DNA of 64,000 nt from Pseudomonas mohnii (GTDB lineage: Bacteria; Pseudomonadota; Gammaproteobacteria; Pseudomonadales; Pseudomonadaceae): contig NZ_FNRV01000001.1 in assembly GCF_900105115.1 (NCBI RefSeq), positions 186,001 through 250,000 of the forward strand, read 5' to 3'. The notes under the pieces are model-generated. The model was given only the letters and a program-made list of their open reading frames with translations. It searched no databases and was not told the DNA's origin. Of this stretch, positions 53,027-61,954 are shown in pieces (the stretch's first letter is position 1; every line of letters starts with the position of its first letter). The position numbers were made by a program, and so were the translations under genes.

Positions 53027-54144
53027 GTGAAGCCGCCTCCCCCCCGCCGCCAGCGGAACCTGCCGCCGACCCGACGAAAAAAGGCGTGAAATGGGTAGTA
53101 CTGCTGATCGTCGTGAGCCTGGCCTGGTATCTGTTGGCTGACCGATTCACGCCCTATACCCAGCAGGCACGGGTCGGCGCCTTTGTGATTCCGGTGGCGG
53201 CGGAAGTCTCCGGCCGGGTGATCCGCGTCAACGTGCGCAACAACCAGGACGTCAAGGCGGGCGACGTGATTTTCGAGATCGATCCGCAGCCCTACCAGAT
53301 CGCGGTCGACCGGGCCCGGGCAGACCTTGAATCCACCCGTCGCCAGGTTGGCGCCAGCACCGCCGGCATCGCCTCGGCGCAAGCCAACCTGCGTGCGGCA
53401 CAGGCCAACGAACTCAAGGCCAGGCAGGACAACCAACGGCTGGAAGGCTTGTATCGCCAGGACCCCGGAACCATTTCCGTGCGCCTGCTGGAAGTGTCCC
53501 GCGCCAACCGCGAACAGGCCGTCAGCCAGGTCGCCGCCGCCCGCGCCGAAGTCCAGCGCGCCCGCGAGCAGGAAGGCGGCAACGAGGAGTCCAACGCCCT
53601 GCTGCGCAGCGCCGCCACCGCCCTGTCGAAGGCCGAACTGGACCTGGCCAACACCCAGGTCCATGCGCGCTCGGCCGGTTTGATCACCGACCTGCGCACC
53701 GACGTCGGCCAGTTCGCCGCGGCCGGGAACCCGGTGATGACCCTGATTGCAATCCACGATGTCTGGATCAGCGCCGACATGACCGAGAACAACCTCGGCC
53801 TGGTCCGCCCCGACAGCCCGGTGTTGATCGCACTGGATGCGTTGCCCGGCGAAGTGTTCGCCGGGCGCGTGCGCAGTGTCGGTTATGGAGTTAGTGTCGG
53901 TCAGCCGCCCGCCCCCGGCAGCCTGCCCACGGTGCAGAACAGCCGCGACTGGCTGCGTCCGGCCCAGCGCTTTCCGGTGATCATCGAGTTCTCGCCGGAC
54001 GCCTTGGCCATGCTCAAGGACAACCGTGCCATTCGCGCCGGCGGTCAGGCCGAGGTCATGGCCTTCCCGTCCGAGGGCAATGTCCTCAATCCCCTGGGCC
54101 GGATGTTTCTCTGGCTGATGAGCTGGCTGTCCTATGCCTACTAA
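53023..54144 (+). CDS. HlyD/EmrA-type membrane-fusion protein
   Basis: A 373-residue adaptor with one N-terminal membrane helix (WVVLLIVVSLAWYLLADRF), a biotinyl-lipoyl half (VIPVAAEVSGRVIRVNVRNNQDVKAGDVIFEIDP) and a long alpha-helical hairpin at about 90-210 (RRQVGASTAGIASAQANLRAAQANELKARQ). It links the DUF2955 inner-membrane protein with the NodT channel. It overlaps the next gene by 11 bases. Confidence 0.92.
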   Translation: MSEAASPPPPAEPAADPTKKGVKWVVLLIVVSLAWYLLADRFTPYTQQARVGAFVIPVAAEVSGRVIRVNVRNNQDVKAGDVIFEIDPQPYQIAVDRARADLESTRRQVGASTAGIASAQANLRAAQANELKARQDNQRLEGLYRQDPGTISVRLLEVSRANREQAVSQVAAARAEVQRAREQEGGNEESNALLRSAATALSKAELDLANTQVHARSAGLITDLRTDVGQFAAAGNPVMTLIAIHDVWISADMTENNLGLVRPDSPVLIALDALPGEVFAGRVRSVGYGVSVGQPPAPGSLPTVQNSRDWLRPAQRFPVIIEFSPDALAMLKDNRAIRAGGQAEVMAFPSEGNVLNPLGRMFLWLMSWLSYAY

Positions 54145-55165
54145 GCGCTCGCCACGGGTTCAGCGCGCGTTGCGCCTGGCCTGCGGCACCGCGTTGTGCC
54201 TGGCCGCGAGTTTCGGCCTGGCGTTGCCGATACCGTTCCTCGCACCGGTGCTGGGTGCCTTGCTGCTGGTCAGCCTCAATCGCCCGTTGCCATTCAAGGC
54301 CACGCTGGTGCTGGCGGTGACCGCGATGCTAACCACCGGCATCGGCCTGCTGTTGATCCCGGTCCTGCGCTATTACGCCTTCAGTGGTGTGCTATTGATC
54401 GGTCTTGGCCTGCTCATGGTCTTTCGATATGGCCTGCGCGGCGGCAACAACCTGGTGGTGACCTTTCTGGTGATCGGCCTGACCATGATCCCCTCGGCGG
54501 GGGTCGCCGACTTCGGCCTGGCAGCGATGGTCATCAAGGCGCTGATCAGTGGCTTGCTGCTGGCGGTGATGATCGGCGCATTCAGCCACTGGCTGTTCCC
54601 CGAACCGGACAATGCCCCGGTGCCGCCGCCCGCCGCCACACTACCGGAGGCCGACGTCGACCGGGTCGCGCTACGAGCCACCCTGATCGTGATGCCGACC
54701 TTTCTGCTGGCATTGATCGATCCCGCCAGCTACCTGCCCATCGTCCTCAAAGCCGTCAGCCTCGGCCAGCAGAGTTCCAGCACCAACACCCGCGACGCCG
54801 CGCGCGAGCTGATTGGCTCGACCTTGCTCGGCGGGCTGCTGGCGATCCTGTTCTGGAGCGCACTGAGCGTTTTCGTGCACCTGTGGATGTTCTTTTTGTG
54901 GATGCTGCTGTTCGCCCTGGTCCTGGCGCGCAAGCTCTATGGCCTGAGCCCGGGCCGGTTAAGTCCGGGCTTCTGGCTCAACACCCTGATCACGCTGATC
55001 ATCCTGTTGGGGCAGTCGGTTCAGGACAGCCTCGCGGGCAAGGACGTGTACACCGCGTTCGCGATTCGCATGGGGCTGTTCATTGCGGTGACGCTGTATG
55101 CGTGCGTGATGGTGCATTGGCTCGATCAGCGACCGGCCACAAAAATCAGTGCTAGCCTGCGCTGA
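54134..55165 (+). CDS. DUF2955 inner-membrane protein, FUSC/AaeB-like
   Basis: A 343-residue membrane protein of two repeated bundles of helices, with TNTRDAARELIGSTLLGGLLAILFWS in the second half. This resembles the AaeB/FUSC fold of aromatic-acid efflux proteins and matches DUF2955. With the adaptor and channel it makes a tripartite exporter, possibly for aromatic acids or fusaric-acid-like compounds. Substrate not known. Confidence 0.87.
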   Translation: MPTKRSPRVQRALRLACGTALCLAASFGLALPIPFLAPVLGALLLVSLNRPLPFKATLVLAVTAMLTTGIGLLLIPVLRYYAFSGVLLIGLGLLMVFRYGLRGGNNLVVTFLVIGLTMIPSAGVADFGLAAMVIKALISGLLLAVMIGAFSHWLFPEPDNAPVPPPAATLPEADVDRVALRATLIVMPTFLLALIDPASYLPIVLKAVSLGQQSSSTNTRDAARELIGSTLLGGLLAILFWSALSVFVHLWMFFLWMLLFALVLARKLYGLSPGRLSPGFWLNTLITLIILLGQSVQDSLAGKDVYTAFAIRMGLFIAVTLYACVMVHWLDQRPATKISASLR

Positions 55166-55184
55166 CCTTGTGGCCTCTACAGAC

Positions 55185-55218
55185 CCTGTGGCGAGGGAGC
55201 AAGCTCCCGCGCCACAGG
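55185..55218. repeat. Single REP-like hairpin at the end of the efflux operon
   Basis: CCTGTGGCG and CGCCACAGG flank an inner GGGAGC-AA-GCTCCC, making one nearly complete 34-base hairpin. It lies 20 bases after the DUF2955 stop and 15 before the stop of the converging glycine-zipper gene, so it may help end both transcripts. Confidence 0.75.
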
Positions 55219-55232
55219 ATTTGTGTCACACC

Positions 55233-55685
55233 TCAAGGGTTAACCTGATACCCCTTCCCCTGCAAACAGCTTGTATAAGCGGTGGAAGTGGTCGAGGCGT
55301 TGGTTTTATCCTGGGCACGCCGCTCCTGACGCTGGCGCGAACCACCCACCACGGCACCAGCGGCGGCGGTCTGTTTGGCGCGGTTCTGCCGGTAATCCTG
55401 CTTGGTATTGTCATCGACGCGATCATATATCTCGTCATGCTGGTTTCCCCGCACCTGCGCCGCCGTGGCCCCGGCGGCCGCCCCCGCCGCCGCGCCCTTG
55501 ATCCGTCCACCGGAAGGCGTCGAGGTCGTCGATGTACTACTGGCGGCGATGCTGTTGCATTCATTGATGTCGAGTTGGGTCTGTTGCGAATTCTGGCCCT
55601 TCATCGGTACTACCGTTTGTGCCCAACCCTGGGTACTTAAAACCGACAATACGACGCACAGGCCGATGGGCGACAATCTGTTCAT
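55233..55685 (-). CDS. Exported glycine-zipper protein
   Basis: A 150-residue protein with a signal peptide (LSPIGLCVVLSVLSTQGWA). Glycine/alanine-rich repeats follow (GGRIKGAAAGAAAGATAAQVRGNQHDEIYDRV), and a second stretch reads AAAGAVVGGSRQRQERR, like YmgG/outer-membrane glycine-zipper proteins. A single Cys pair (NEC, YTSC) may form a disulfide. The ATG at 55685 has GGAGGA upstream; the frame extends to 55862 but the upstream part runs into a REP element. Probably stress- or envelope-related; unknown role. Confidence 0.75.
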   Translation of the reverse strand: MNRLSPIGLCVVLSVLSTQGWAQTVVPMKGQNSQQTQLDINECNSIAASSTSTTSTPSGGRIKGAAAGAAAGATAAQVRGNQHDEIYDRVDDNTKQDYRQNRAKQTAAAGAVVGGSRQRQERRAQDKTNASTTSTAYTSCLQGKGYQVNP

Positions 55686-55837
55686 GATGTCCTCCGGATG
55701 GGCGCGACTGGCCCTCAGAGAGTGTAGATCAGCCCTCCTCGCCAACCTCCATGAGCAGGCGATTTCCGACCCATTGCACCGCGACCGCCTCCAGGCCGGC
55801 CGGGTGTCGGTGCCGGTGTTGCGCCCCCCAAATCCCC

Positions 55838-55929
55838 TTGTGGGAGCGAGCTTGCTCGCCATTGTGTCAGGTCAGGCAGCATCGATGTCACAGGGGCCGG
55901 CCCATTCGCTGGCAAGCCAGCTCCTGCTG
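55838..55929. repeat. REP pair between glycine-zipper and oxidoreductase genes
   Basis: TTGTGGGAGCGAGCTTGCTC (continuing GCC) at 55838-55860 faces the diverged unit TTCGCTGGCAAGCCAGCTCC at about 55906-55925. The two belong to slightly different sequence types, one GAGCGAGC and one GGCAAGCC. Confidence 0.75.
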
Positions 55930-55940
55930 ATCTTGTCGTG

Positions 55941-56645
55941 TCATTTGGGCAGCGGATAGAGCCTGTCATCAAACTGCGCCAGCTTCGGAAACACCAACGG
56001 CTGATCATCACTCAGGTGTTGCAGCCGCTGGCTGTAATCAACCAGGAACTGCTGACGCGCTTCATCGCTGATGTACGGCACATGCCAGGCCACAAACGGT
56101 TCCAGCACATCAAAACCAACATAGGCCAGGGTCCCGCGCAGGATCGGCCGCAGCATGTCCTGCAACGGCCCATGAATCGCGTCCTCGCCGAACATGTGTT
56201 CGCGACCGCCCAAGGTCACCGTCACCAGCGCCTTCTTGCCGCTTAAACCGCCCTGATCGTAGAAACGCTTGCCGCCGTAGCAGATGCCGGACACCAGCAC
56301 CCGGTCGATCCAGCCCTTGAGGATGGCCGGGGTGGAGAACCAGAAGATCGGGAAGTTGAGGATCAGCAGGTCGGCCCACAGCAGTTTGTCCAGCTCGGCC
56401 TGGATGTCGGCCGCCAGCGACTGGCTTTTAACCCCGAGGCGTTGCTCCAGCGCGTACACCAGGTACTCGGGGTTTTCCCGCGAGGAGAAGTCATCGGCGC
56501 TGGCCACCGGGTTCCAGTTCATTTTGTACAGGTCGCTGACCTGCACTTCGTGGCCCTGGGCTTCCAGGGTCGCGACCGCTTGATCGCGCAAGGCCGCGGT
56601 GAAGGATTGTGGCTCTGGATGAGCGTGGACGATCAGTACTTTCAT
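55941..56645 (-). CDS. NAD(P)H quinone oxidoreductase, flavodoxin-fold (NQO1/MdaB type)
   Basis: A 234-residue cytoplasmic FMN/FAD flavoprotein. It starts MKVLIVHAHPEPQSFTAALRDQA and has WADLLILNFPIFWFSTPAILKGWIDRVL (active-site region) and GLSGKKALVTVTLGG, all usual for this group. It catalyses two-electron reduction of quinones or modulates potassium efflux if paired with Kef. It is nine bases downstream of the ABC operon end in the same direction, possibly co-transcribed. Confidence 0.9.
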   Translation of the reverse strand: MKVLIVHAHPEPQSFTAALRDQAVATLEAQGHEVQVSDLYKMNWNPVASADDFSSRENPEYLVYALEQRLGVKSQSLAADIQAELDKLLWADLLILNFPIFWFSTPAILKGWIDRVLVSGICYGGKRFYDQGGLSGKKALVTVTLGGREHMFGEDAIHGPLQDMLRPILRGTLAYVGFDVLEPFVAWHVPYISDEARQQFLVDYSQRLQHLSDDQPLVFPKLAQFDDRLYPLPK

Positions 56646-56654
56646 GGTGATTCC

Positions 56655-58310
56655 TTAGACTTTTTCCAGCGTAGGGTTTGAATTCGGGAGCGCGCGGCTG
56701 GCCAGCAAGCGGTCGAGCCAGTCGGGGTCCATTTGCGGTTCGGACGAAAACAGCAGTCCGGTGTAATCCTGGTGCGGCGGGGTGAAGATCTGGCTGCGTG
56801 AGCCGTGGTCGACCACCCGGCCCCGTTGCATCACCAGCACCTCATCGGCAATCGCGCGCACGGTGGCGACGTCGTGGGTGATGAACAGGTAGGCCACGCC
56901 CAGCTGTTGCTGAATACGATTGAGCAGTTTGAGCACGCCTTCGGCCACCAGTTGATCCAGTGCCGAGGTGACTTCATCACAGATGATCAACTGCGGATCG
57001 GCCGCCAGTGCCCGGGCGATACACACCCGTTGCTTTTGCCCTCCGGACAGTTCCCGGGGCTGACGCTCCATGAAGGTGGCCGGGTCGAGTTCGATCATTT
57101 CCAGTAACTCGGCCACGCGCGCGCGCATGGCCTTGCCCTTGAGCCCCAGGTAAAAGGTCAGCGGCCGACCGATGATATCGACGATGCGCTGGCGAGGGTT
57201 CAGCGCTGTGTCGGGAATCTGATAAATCATCTGGACGCGCCGCAGCTGCTCCTTGCTGCGCTGTCGAAAGTCCGCCGGCAGTGGCTGGCCGTCATACAGC
57301 ACCTGGCCCGAGGTTGGCGGCAGCAAACCGGTGATCAGTCGTGCCGTGGAGCTTTTGCCGCTGCCGGACTCGCCGATGACCGCCAGGGTCTGGCCACGGT
57401 ACAGCTTCAGCGAAACGTCATGCAGCACCGGCTGACGACCGTAACTGGCGCAGCTGTTGCGCAGTTCCAGCAGCGGTTGTTCCTGCTGCGGACAGGCCTT
57501 GGGTTCAGTGCGGAAACTGCGTACCGCCCACAACGACTTGGTGTAGTCCTCCTGCGGATCGCCGAGCATCTTGCGGGTCTCGGCTTCTTCCACAAGTTTG
57601 CCGTGGCGCAGCACCATGATGCGGTCCGCCATCTGCGCCACTACCGCCAGGTCGTGGCTGATGTAGATCGCGGCGCTGCCGTAGGTTTTCACTGCGTCGC
57701 GAATTGCCGCCAGCACTTCGATCTGGGTGGTGACGTCCAGCGCGGTGGTCGGCTCGTCGAAGATGATCAGGTCGGGATGGCAAGCCATGGCCATCGCCGT
57801 CATCACCCGCTGCAATTGACCGCCGGAAACCTGGTGCGGATAACGCTGGCCGATCTGCTCGGAATTGGGCAGGCGTAGCACGCGGTACAGTTCCACGGCT
57901 TCGGTCATGGCCTGGGCACGGCTCATGCCGCCATTTATCACGGCGGTTTCGACATGCTGATCGATCAGCCGATGGGCCGGGTTGAACGAAGCGGCCGCGC
58001 TTTGCGCGACGTAGGCGATGCGCAAGCCTCTCAGCTTGCGCAGGGCTTCGGGCTTGGCCTTGAGCAGGTCGATGCCGTCGAAATGCACCGAACCGCCGGT
58101 GATTTTGCAGCCGTCACGGGTGTAGCCCATGGCCGACAGACCGAGGGTCGATTTGCCTGCCCCCGACTCGCCGATCAGCCCCAGCACTTCGCCGCGTTGC
58201 AGGGTCAGGTCGATGCCCTTGATCAGCGGATGCCAGGCGTCTTCGTAGTGACCTTCGATGTGCAGGTTGCGGATTTCCAGCAAAGGTTTGGAGGTCGTCA
58301 TGTTCAGCAT
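56655..58310 (-). CDS. Peptide/nickel-type ABC ATPase, two fused nucleotide-binding domains
   Basis: A 551-residue protein carrying both DppD- and DppF-like halves. The first half has Walker [10 protein letters not shown] near 50 and signature VSGGQLQR; the second has GESGSGKSS near 320 and LSGGQKQR, with [10 protein letters not shown] as Walker B. Each half ends with the oligopeptide-transporter tail region. It energises the adjacent permeases and overlaps the DppC-like gene by seven bases. ATG at 58301 (MTTSKP) is an alternative start. Confidence 0.93.
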   Translation of the reverse strand: MLNMTTSKPLLEIRNLHIEGHYEDAWHPLIKGIDLTLQRGEVLGLIGESGAGKSTLGLSAMGYTRDGCKITGGSVHFDGIDLLKAKPEALRKLRGLRIAYVAQSAAASFNPAHRLIDQHVETAVINGGMSRAQAMTEAVELYRVLRLPNSEQIGQRYPHQVSGGQLQRVMTAMAMACHPDLIIFDEPTTALDVTTQIEVLAAIRDAVKTYGSAAIYISHDLAVVAQMADRIMVLRHGKLVEEAETRKMLGDPQEDYTKSLWAVRSFRTEPKACPQQEQPLLELRNSCASYGRQPVLHDVSLKLYRGQTLAVIGESGSGKSSTARLITGLLPPTSGQVLYDGQPLPADFRQRSKEQLRRVQMIYQIPDTALNPRQRIVDIIGRPLTFYLGLKGKAMRARVAELLEMIELDPATFMERQPRELSGGQKQRVCIARALAADPQLIICDEVTSALDQLVAEGVLKLLNRIQQQLGVAYLFITHDVATVRAIADEVLVMQRGRVVDHGSRSQIFTPPHQDYTGLLFSSEPQMDPDWLDRLLASRALPNSNPTLEKV

Positions 58311-59131
58311 TCCTTGAGGCCGCTGGATTTATGCAGCATCCAGTCGACGACGAAGTTGACGCTGACCGTGATCAACGCCACGGCCAGGGCGGGCAGCAAC
58401 GGGCTGATGTCGCCAAAGGTGATCAGTACGGCGTTGTCGCGCACCATGCTGCCCCAGTCGGCGGTGGGCGGTTGAATGCCCAGGCCGAGGAATGACAGCG
58501 CACTGATGAACAGGAACACAAAGCAGAAGCGCAGGCCGAACTCGGCAATCAACGGCGCCGCCGCGTTCGGCAGCACTTCGCGGGTCACCAGCCACCACAG
58601 GCCTTCACCCCGCAGGCGCGCCGCTTCGACGAAGTCCTGGACCACGACGTTCATCGCCACCGCCCGGGACAGCCGAAACACCCGGGTCGCATCCAGCAGC
58701 GCAATCACCAGCACCAACGAGGTCGCGGTGGTGCCGACCACACTGAGAATCAGCAGGGCAAAGATCAATTGCGGAATGGCCATCAGGATGTCCACCACCC
58801 GCGACAGCCCCTGATCGATCGCACCGCCCTTGATCGCCGCGACCAGGCCGCTCAAGCCACCGAGCAGGAACGCCAGTACCGTGGTCAGGAAGGCAATGCC
58901 CAGGGTGTTGCGCGCGCCGTAGACCAGGCGGCTGAACATGTCGCGCCCCAGGTTATCGGTGCCCAACAGGAACTGCCCGCCCCACGGCGCGAAGCCCTCG
59001 CCCACCACCTGGGTTTCGCCGAAGGGCGCCAGCACCGGGGCGAACAGCGCCACCAGGATGTACACAACGATGACCAGCAATCCGAACTTGGCACTCAGCG
59101 GTGCCCGGACCAATTGTTTAAGCAAGCTCAT
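58304..59131 (-). CDS. ABC transporter permease, DppC-like
   Basis: A 275-residue permease with six helices. An N-terminal cytoplasmic segment and the loop LLGTDNLGRDMFSRLVYGARNTL come first, as in OppC/DppC. The EAA-type loop is FVEAARLRGEGLWWLVTREVLPNA. It pairs with the DppB-like permease three bases upstream. Confidence 0.93.
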   Translation of the reverse strand: MSLLKQLVRAPLSAKFGLLVIVVYILVALFAPVLAPFGETQVVGEGFAPWGGQFLLGTDNLGRDMFSRLVYGARNTLGIAFLTTVLAFLLGGLSGLVAAIKGGAIDQGLSRVVDILMAIPQLIFALLILSVVGTTATSLVLVIALLDATRVFRLSRAVAMNVVVQDFVEAARLRGEGLWWLVTREVLPNAAAPLIAEFGLRFCFVFLFISALSFLGLGIQPPTADWGSMVRDNAVLITFGDISPLLPALAVALITVSVNFVVDWMLHKSSGLKEC

Positions 59132-59134
59132 GGT

Positions 59135-60094
59135 CTACCCCTTTGGATGCATCAAGCGTGGGTTGCTGGCAATCGACAGCACATCCGCGCTGGTATTGAG
59201 CAGGATGTAGGTCGCCGCGAAGATCAGGCTGCAGGCCTGCACCACCGGGATATCGCGCTTGGCCACCGAGTCCACCAGCAACTGGCCGAGGCCGGGATAG
59301 ACAAACACCACTTCGACCACCACCACGCCCACCACCAGGTACGCCAGGTTCAGCGCCACCACGTTGACGATCGGTGCCAGGGCGTTGGGCAAGGCATGGC
59401 GGAAGATGATCCGCGACTGGCTGATACCCTTGAGCCGGGCCATTTCGATGTAGGGACTGGCCAGCAGGTTGATCAGCGAGGCGCGGGTCATGCGCATCAT
59501 CTGCGCGATCACCACCAGGCTCAGGGTCGCCACGGGCAGTACCGAACGCTCCAGTATCATGCCAAGGGACGCATCCGGCGCCAGGTTGGAAATGCTTGGG
59601 AACCAGTTGAGCTTCACCGCAAACACCAGGATCAGGATGTAGGCGACGAAGAACTCGGGAAACGACACCGCACTCAGTGCCGAGGTGTTGAGCAAACGGT
59701 CGAACCAGCTGTTGCGGTACAACGCCGCGAGCATCCCCAACAACAGCGCCAACGGCACCGACACCAGGGCCGCCAGCAGCGCCAGGCTGAAGGTGTTGCC
59801 CAGCCGTGAACCCACCAGTTCGGCGATCGGACGCTGGTTGGCCAGAGATACACCGAGGTCGCCTTGCAACAGGCTCCAGATCCAGTGCCCGAAACGGGTC
59901 AGTGGCGGCAGGTCCAGGCCCAGTTGCGCACGGAACGCCGCCACGGTTTCCGGGGTGGCGGATTGGCCGAGCATGGCCTGGGCGATATCGCCCGGGAGCA
60001 TGCCGACCGCGAGAAAAATGATCACTGACAACGCAAACAGCGATAACAGCCCCAATGCCAAACGCTGAAGTAGCAACCTGAAAAGACTATTCAC
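59135..60094 (-). CDS. ABC transporter permease, DppB-like
   Basis: A 319-residue permease with six helices, beginning LLLQRLALGLLSLFALSVIIFLAVGMLPGD, a typical DppB start, and including the loop MTRASLINLLASPYIEMARLKGISQSRII. A GTG start at 60094 is preferred because AAGGAA stands six bases upstream; an ATG at 60127 would add 11 residues without a good site and within a REP element. Confidence 0.9.
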   Translation of the reverse strand: MNSLFRLLLQRLALGLLSLFALSVIIFLAVGMLPGDIAQAMLGQSATPETVAAFRAQLGLDLPPLTRFGHWIWSLLQGDLGVSLANQRPIAELVGSRLGNTFSLALLAALVSVPLALLLGMLAALYRNSWFDRLLNTSALSAVSFPEFFVAYILILVFAVKLNWFPSISNLAPDASLGMILERSVLPVATLSLVVIAQMMRMTRASLINLLASPYIEMARLKGISQSRIIFRHALPNALAPIVNVVALNLAYLVVGVVVVEVVFVYPGLGQLLVDSVAKRDIPVVQACSLIFAATYILLNTSADVLSIASNPRLMHPKG

Positions 60095-60126
60095 CGCGCA
60101 GTTCCTTACGAAGACCACCATTTCCA

Positions 60127-60232
60127 ACTGTAGGAGCGAGCCTGCTCGCGATGGACGTCAACGATGACGCGGACAGTCTGAGTATCCGCGTTGCCTTGAC
60201 CTTTCTCGCGAGCAGGGCTCGCACCTACAGGG
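60127..60232. repeat. REP pair between binding-protein and permease genes
   Basis: ACTGTAGGAGCGAGCCTGCT (continuing CGCGAT) faces CTCGCGAGCAGGGCTCGCAC (continuing CTACAGGGG) with a spacer of about 50 bases. It has the same place in the operon as the REP pair at 48305 in the amino-acid transporter, after the binding protein and before the permeases. Confidence 0.85.
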
Positions 60233-60254
60233 GTTCTTCATCTTTGCCGAACGC

Positions 60255-61856
60255 TTACGCCTGCCACCAGCGCTCGATCACCCGCAGCCCATCCAGCTCG
60301 CCGTAAGGCGCGGTTTGCCCACCGTGCGCGACCCGGTTGGAGCGCGCCGCCACGGAGCTGGCGAACAGCGGCACGATTGCCCCGCCGTCATCCCGGCACA
60401 GCGACTGCATTTCGTTGTACATCTCGCGGCGCAGCGGGTCGTTCATTTCGCCACGGGCGGCGTTGAGCAGTTGATTGAAGCGCGGGTTATCCCAGTGGGT
60501 TTCGTTCCATGCCGCACCCTTGGCGTAACCGATGCTGAACATGCGGTCGGCGGTCAGGCTGCTGTACCAGAACGAGGTGGTGAACGGTTGCTTCATCCAC
60601 ACGTTGGAGAAGAAACCATCGGCCGGCTCGCGTACCACATCGATATCGATCCCGGCCGCACGGGCCTGCTCTTTGAACAGCACCGAGGCATCGACGGCGC
60701 CGGTGTACGCCGCGTCCGAGGCTTGCAGACGCACTTTGAGCGAGTCCATGCCGGCCTTTTTCAAGTAGAAACGCGACTTGTCCGGATCGTAGCTGCGTTG
60801 TTCCAGCGCGGTGTTGATGAAGCGGCTGCCAGGCTGGATCGGGTGATCGTTACCCACCAGGCCATAGCCGTACAGCACCGAAGACAGCAGGGTTTCACGG
60901 TTGATCGCGTGCTTCATCGCCATGCGCACGTCATTGCTCTGGAACACCGGACTGTCGGTGAGCATCGGGAAGGTGTAGTGCTGCGCGCCCTTGGTTTCTT
61001 CGATGACCAGGTTCGGGTTGCGCTTGAGCAGGGCCACGGTTTTCAGGTCGACCTTGTTGATCACGTCCACTTGCCCGGTGACCAACGCGTTGATTCGCGC
61101 GGCGCCATCGCCGATGGCGATCAGTTCGGCGCTGGCGAAGTGCGCCCGCCCGGCTTTCCAGTAATCCGGGCTGCGCTCCAGGGTCATGCGCACACCCGGT
61201 TCGAAGTTCTTCAGGCGATAACCGCCGGTGCCAATACCGGCCTGCCAGTCCGGCACGCCGTCCTTGCTCGGCATGATCACCAGATGGTAATCGGCGACCA
61301 CGTAGGTGAAGTCGGCGTTGCCCGAGTGCAGCTCGAACACCACGCTGTCGCTGCCGTTGGCACTGACCTTCGCCACGTCGCCCAACACGGTCTTGGCCGC
61401 CGAGCTGGATTTCTCCCCGAGGTGATGCTGGATCGAGGCGACCACATCGTCGGCGGTCAGGGTCTTGCCGTTGTGGAAGGTCACGCCCTGGCGCAGTTTG
61501 AAGGTCCAGACCCGGGCATCCGGGGTCGAGGTCCAGCTTTCAGCCAGCTCAGGGATCGCCGAGCCGTCGACGGCAATTTCGGTCAGGGTGTTATAGATCG
61601 CCGAGAAACCGACGAAGGTAAAGGTATCGACCCAGGAACCGGGGTCTTTCGAGTCGGTGGTGCTGGCGCCGGCCAGTCCCAGACGCAGCACGCCACCGGG
61701 CTTCGGCGTTGCGTCTGCCGCCATGGCGCCCAATGGCAGGCCCATGGAGAACGCGCCGGCCATCGCTGCGGCGGCCGCGCTGTACTTTAAAAAGTCACGA
61801 CGCGCAAAGCTGAATTCATGGTTCGCTTGAGTAATCTTGTTTTTGTTATCGCTCAT
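60255..61856 (-). CDS. Peptide-type ABC transporter substrate-binding protein (SBP family 5)
   Basis: A 533-residue periplasmic protein with a twin-arginine signal (FARRDFLKYSAAAAAMAGAFSMG). Family-5 features are PKPGGVLRLGLAGAS at the mature N-terminus, LAESWTSTPDARVWTFKLRQGVTFHNGKTLTADDVVASI and the C-terminal Trp-rich end. It binds peptides, nickel complexes or other solutes such as modified amines. Tat export suggests folding in the cytoplasm. The binding protein comes before the permeases in the operon. Confidence 0.92.
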   Translation of the reverse strand: MSDNKNKITQANHEFSFARRDFLKYSAAAAAMAGAFSMGLPLGAMAADATPKPGGVLRLGLAGASTTDSKDPGSWVDTFTFVGFSAIYNTLTEIAVDGSAIPELAESWTSTPDARVWTFKLRQGVTFHNGKTLTADDVVASIQHHLGEKSSSAAKTVLGDVAKVSANGSDSVVFELHSGNADFTYVVADYHLVIMPSKDGVPDWQAGIGTGGYRLKNFEPGVRMTLERSPDYWKAGRAHFASAELIAIGDGAARINALVTGQVDVINKVDLKTVALLKRNPNLVIEETKGAQHYTFPMLTDSPVFQSNDVRMAMKHAINRETLLSSVLYGYGLVGNDHPIQPGSRFINTALEQRSYDPDKSRFYLKKAGMDSLKVRLQASDAAYTGAVDASVLFKEQARAAGIDIDVVREPADGFFSNVWMKQPFTTSFWYSSLTADRMFSIGYAKGAAWNETHWDNPRFNQLLNAARGEMNDPLRREMYNEMQSLCRDDGGAIVPLFASSVAARSNRVAHGGQTAPYGELDGLRVIERWWQA

Positions 61857-61908
61857 TGCATTGCCCCTGATTGAAAGCTAAGGAAATACCCGTTCAAAAC
61901 CACGCGAA

Positions 61909-61930
61909 GCACCGGGCCATGGCCCGGTGC
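61909..61930. other. 22-bp perfect palindrome between ALDH and binding-protein genes
   Basis: GCACCGGGCC-AT-GGCCCGGTGC reads the same on both strands. It lies between the aldehyde dehydrogenase stop (61955) and the binding-protein start (61856). A strong mRNA hairpin without a T-run is expected, which may act as a processing or partial termination site. Confidence 0.7.
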
Positions 61931-61954
61931 GAACATCCTTTGAATCGTTGACCG

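Noticed and set aside
55686..55862. N-terminal extension of the glycine-zipper gene
   Set aside because: Runs into a REP element and precedes a clear signal peptide with a strong ribosome site.
60315..61790. 491-codon plus-strand frame
   Set aside because: Lies entirely antisense to the family-5 binding-protein gene.
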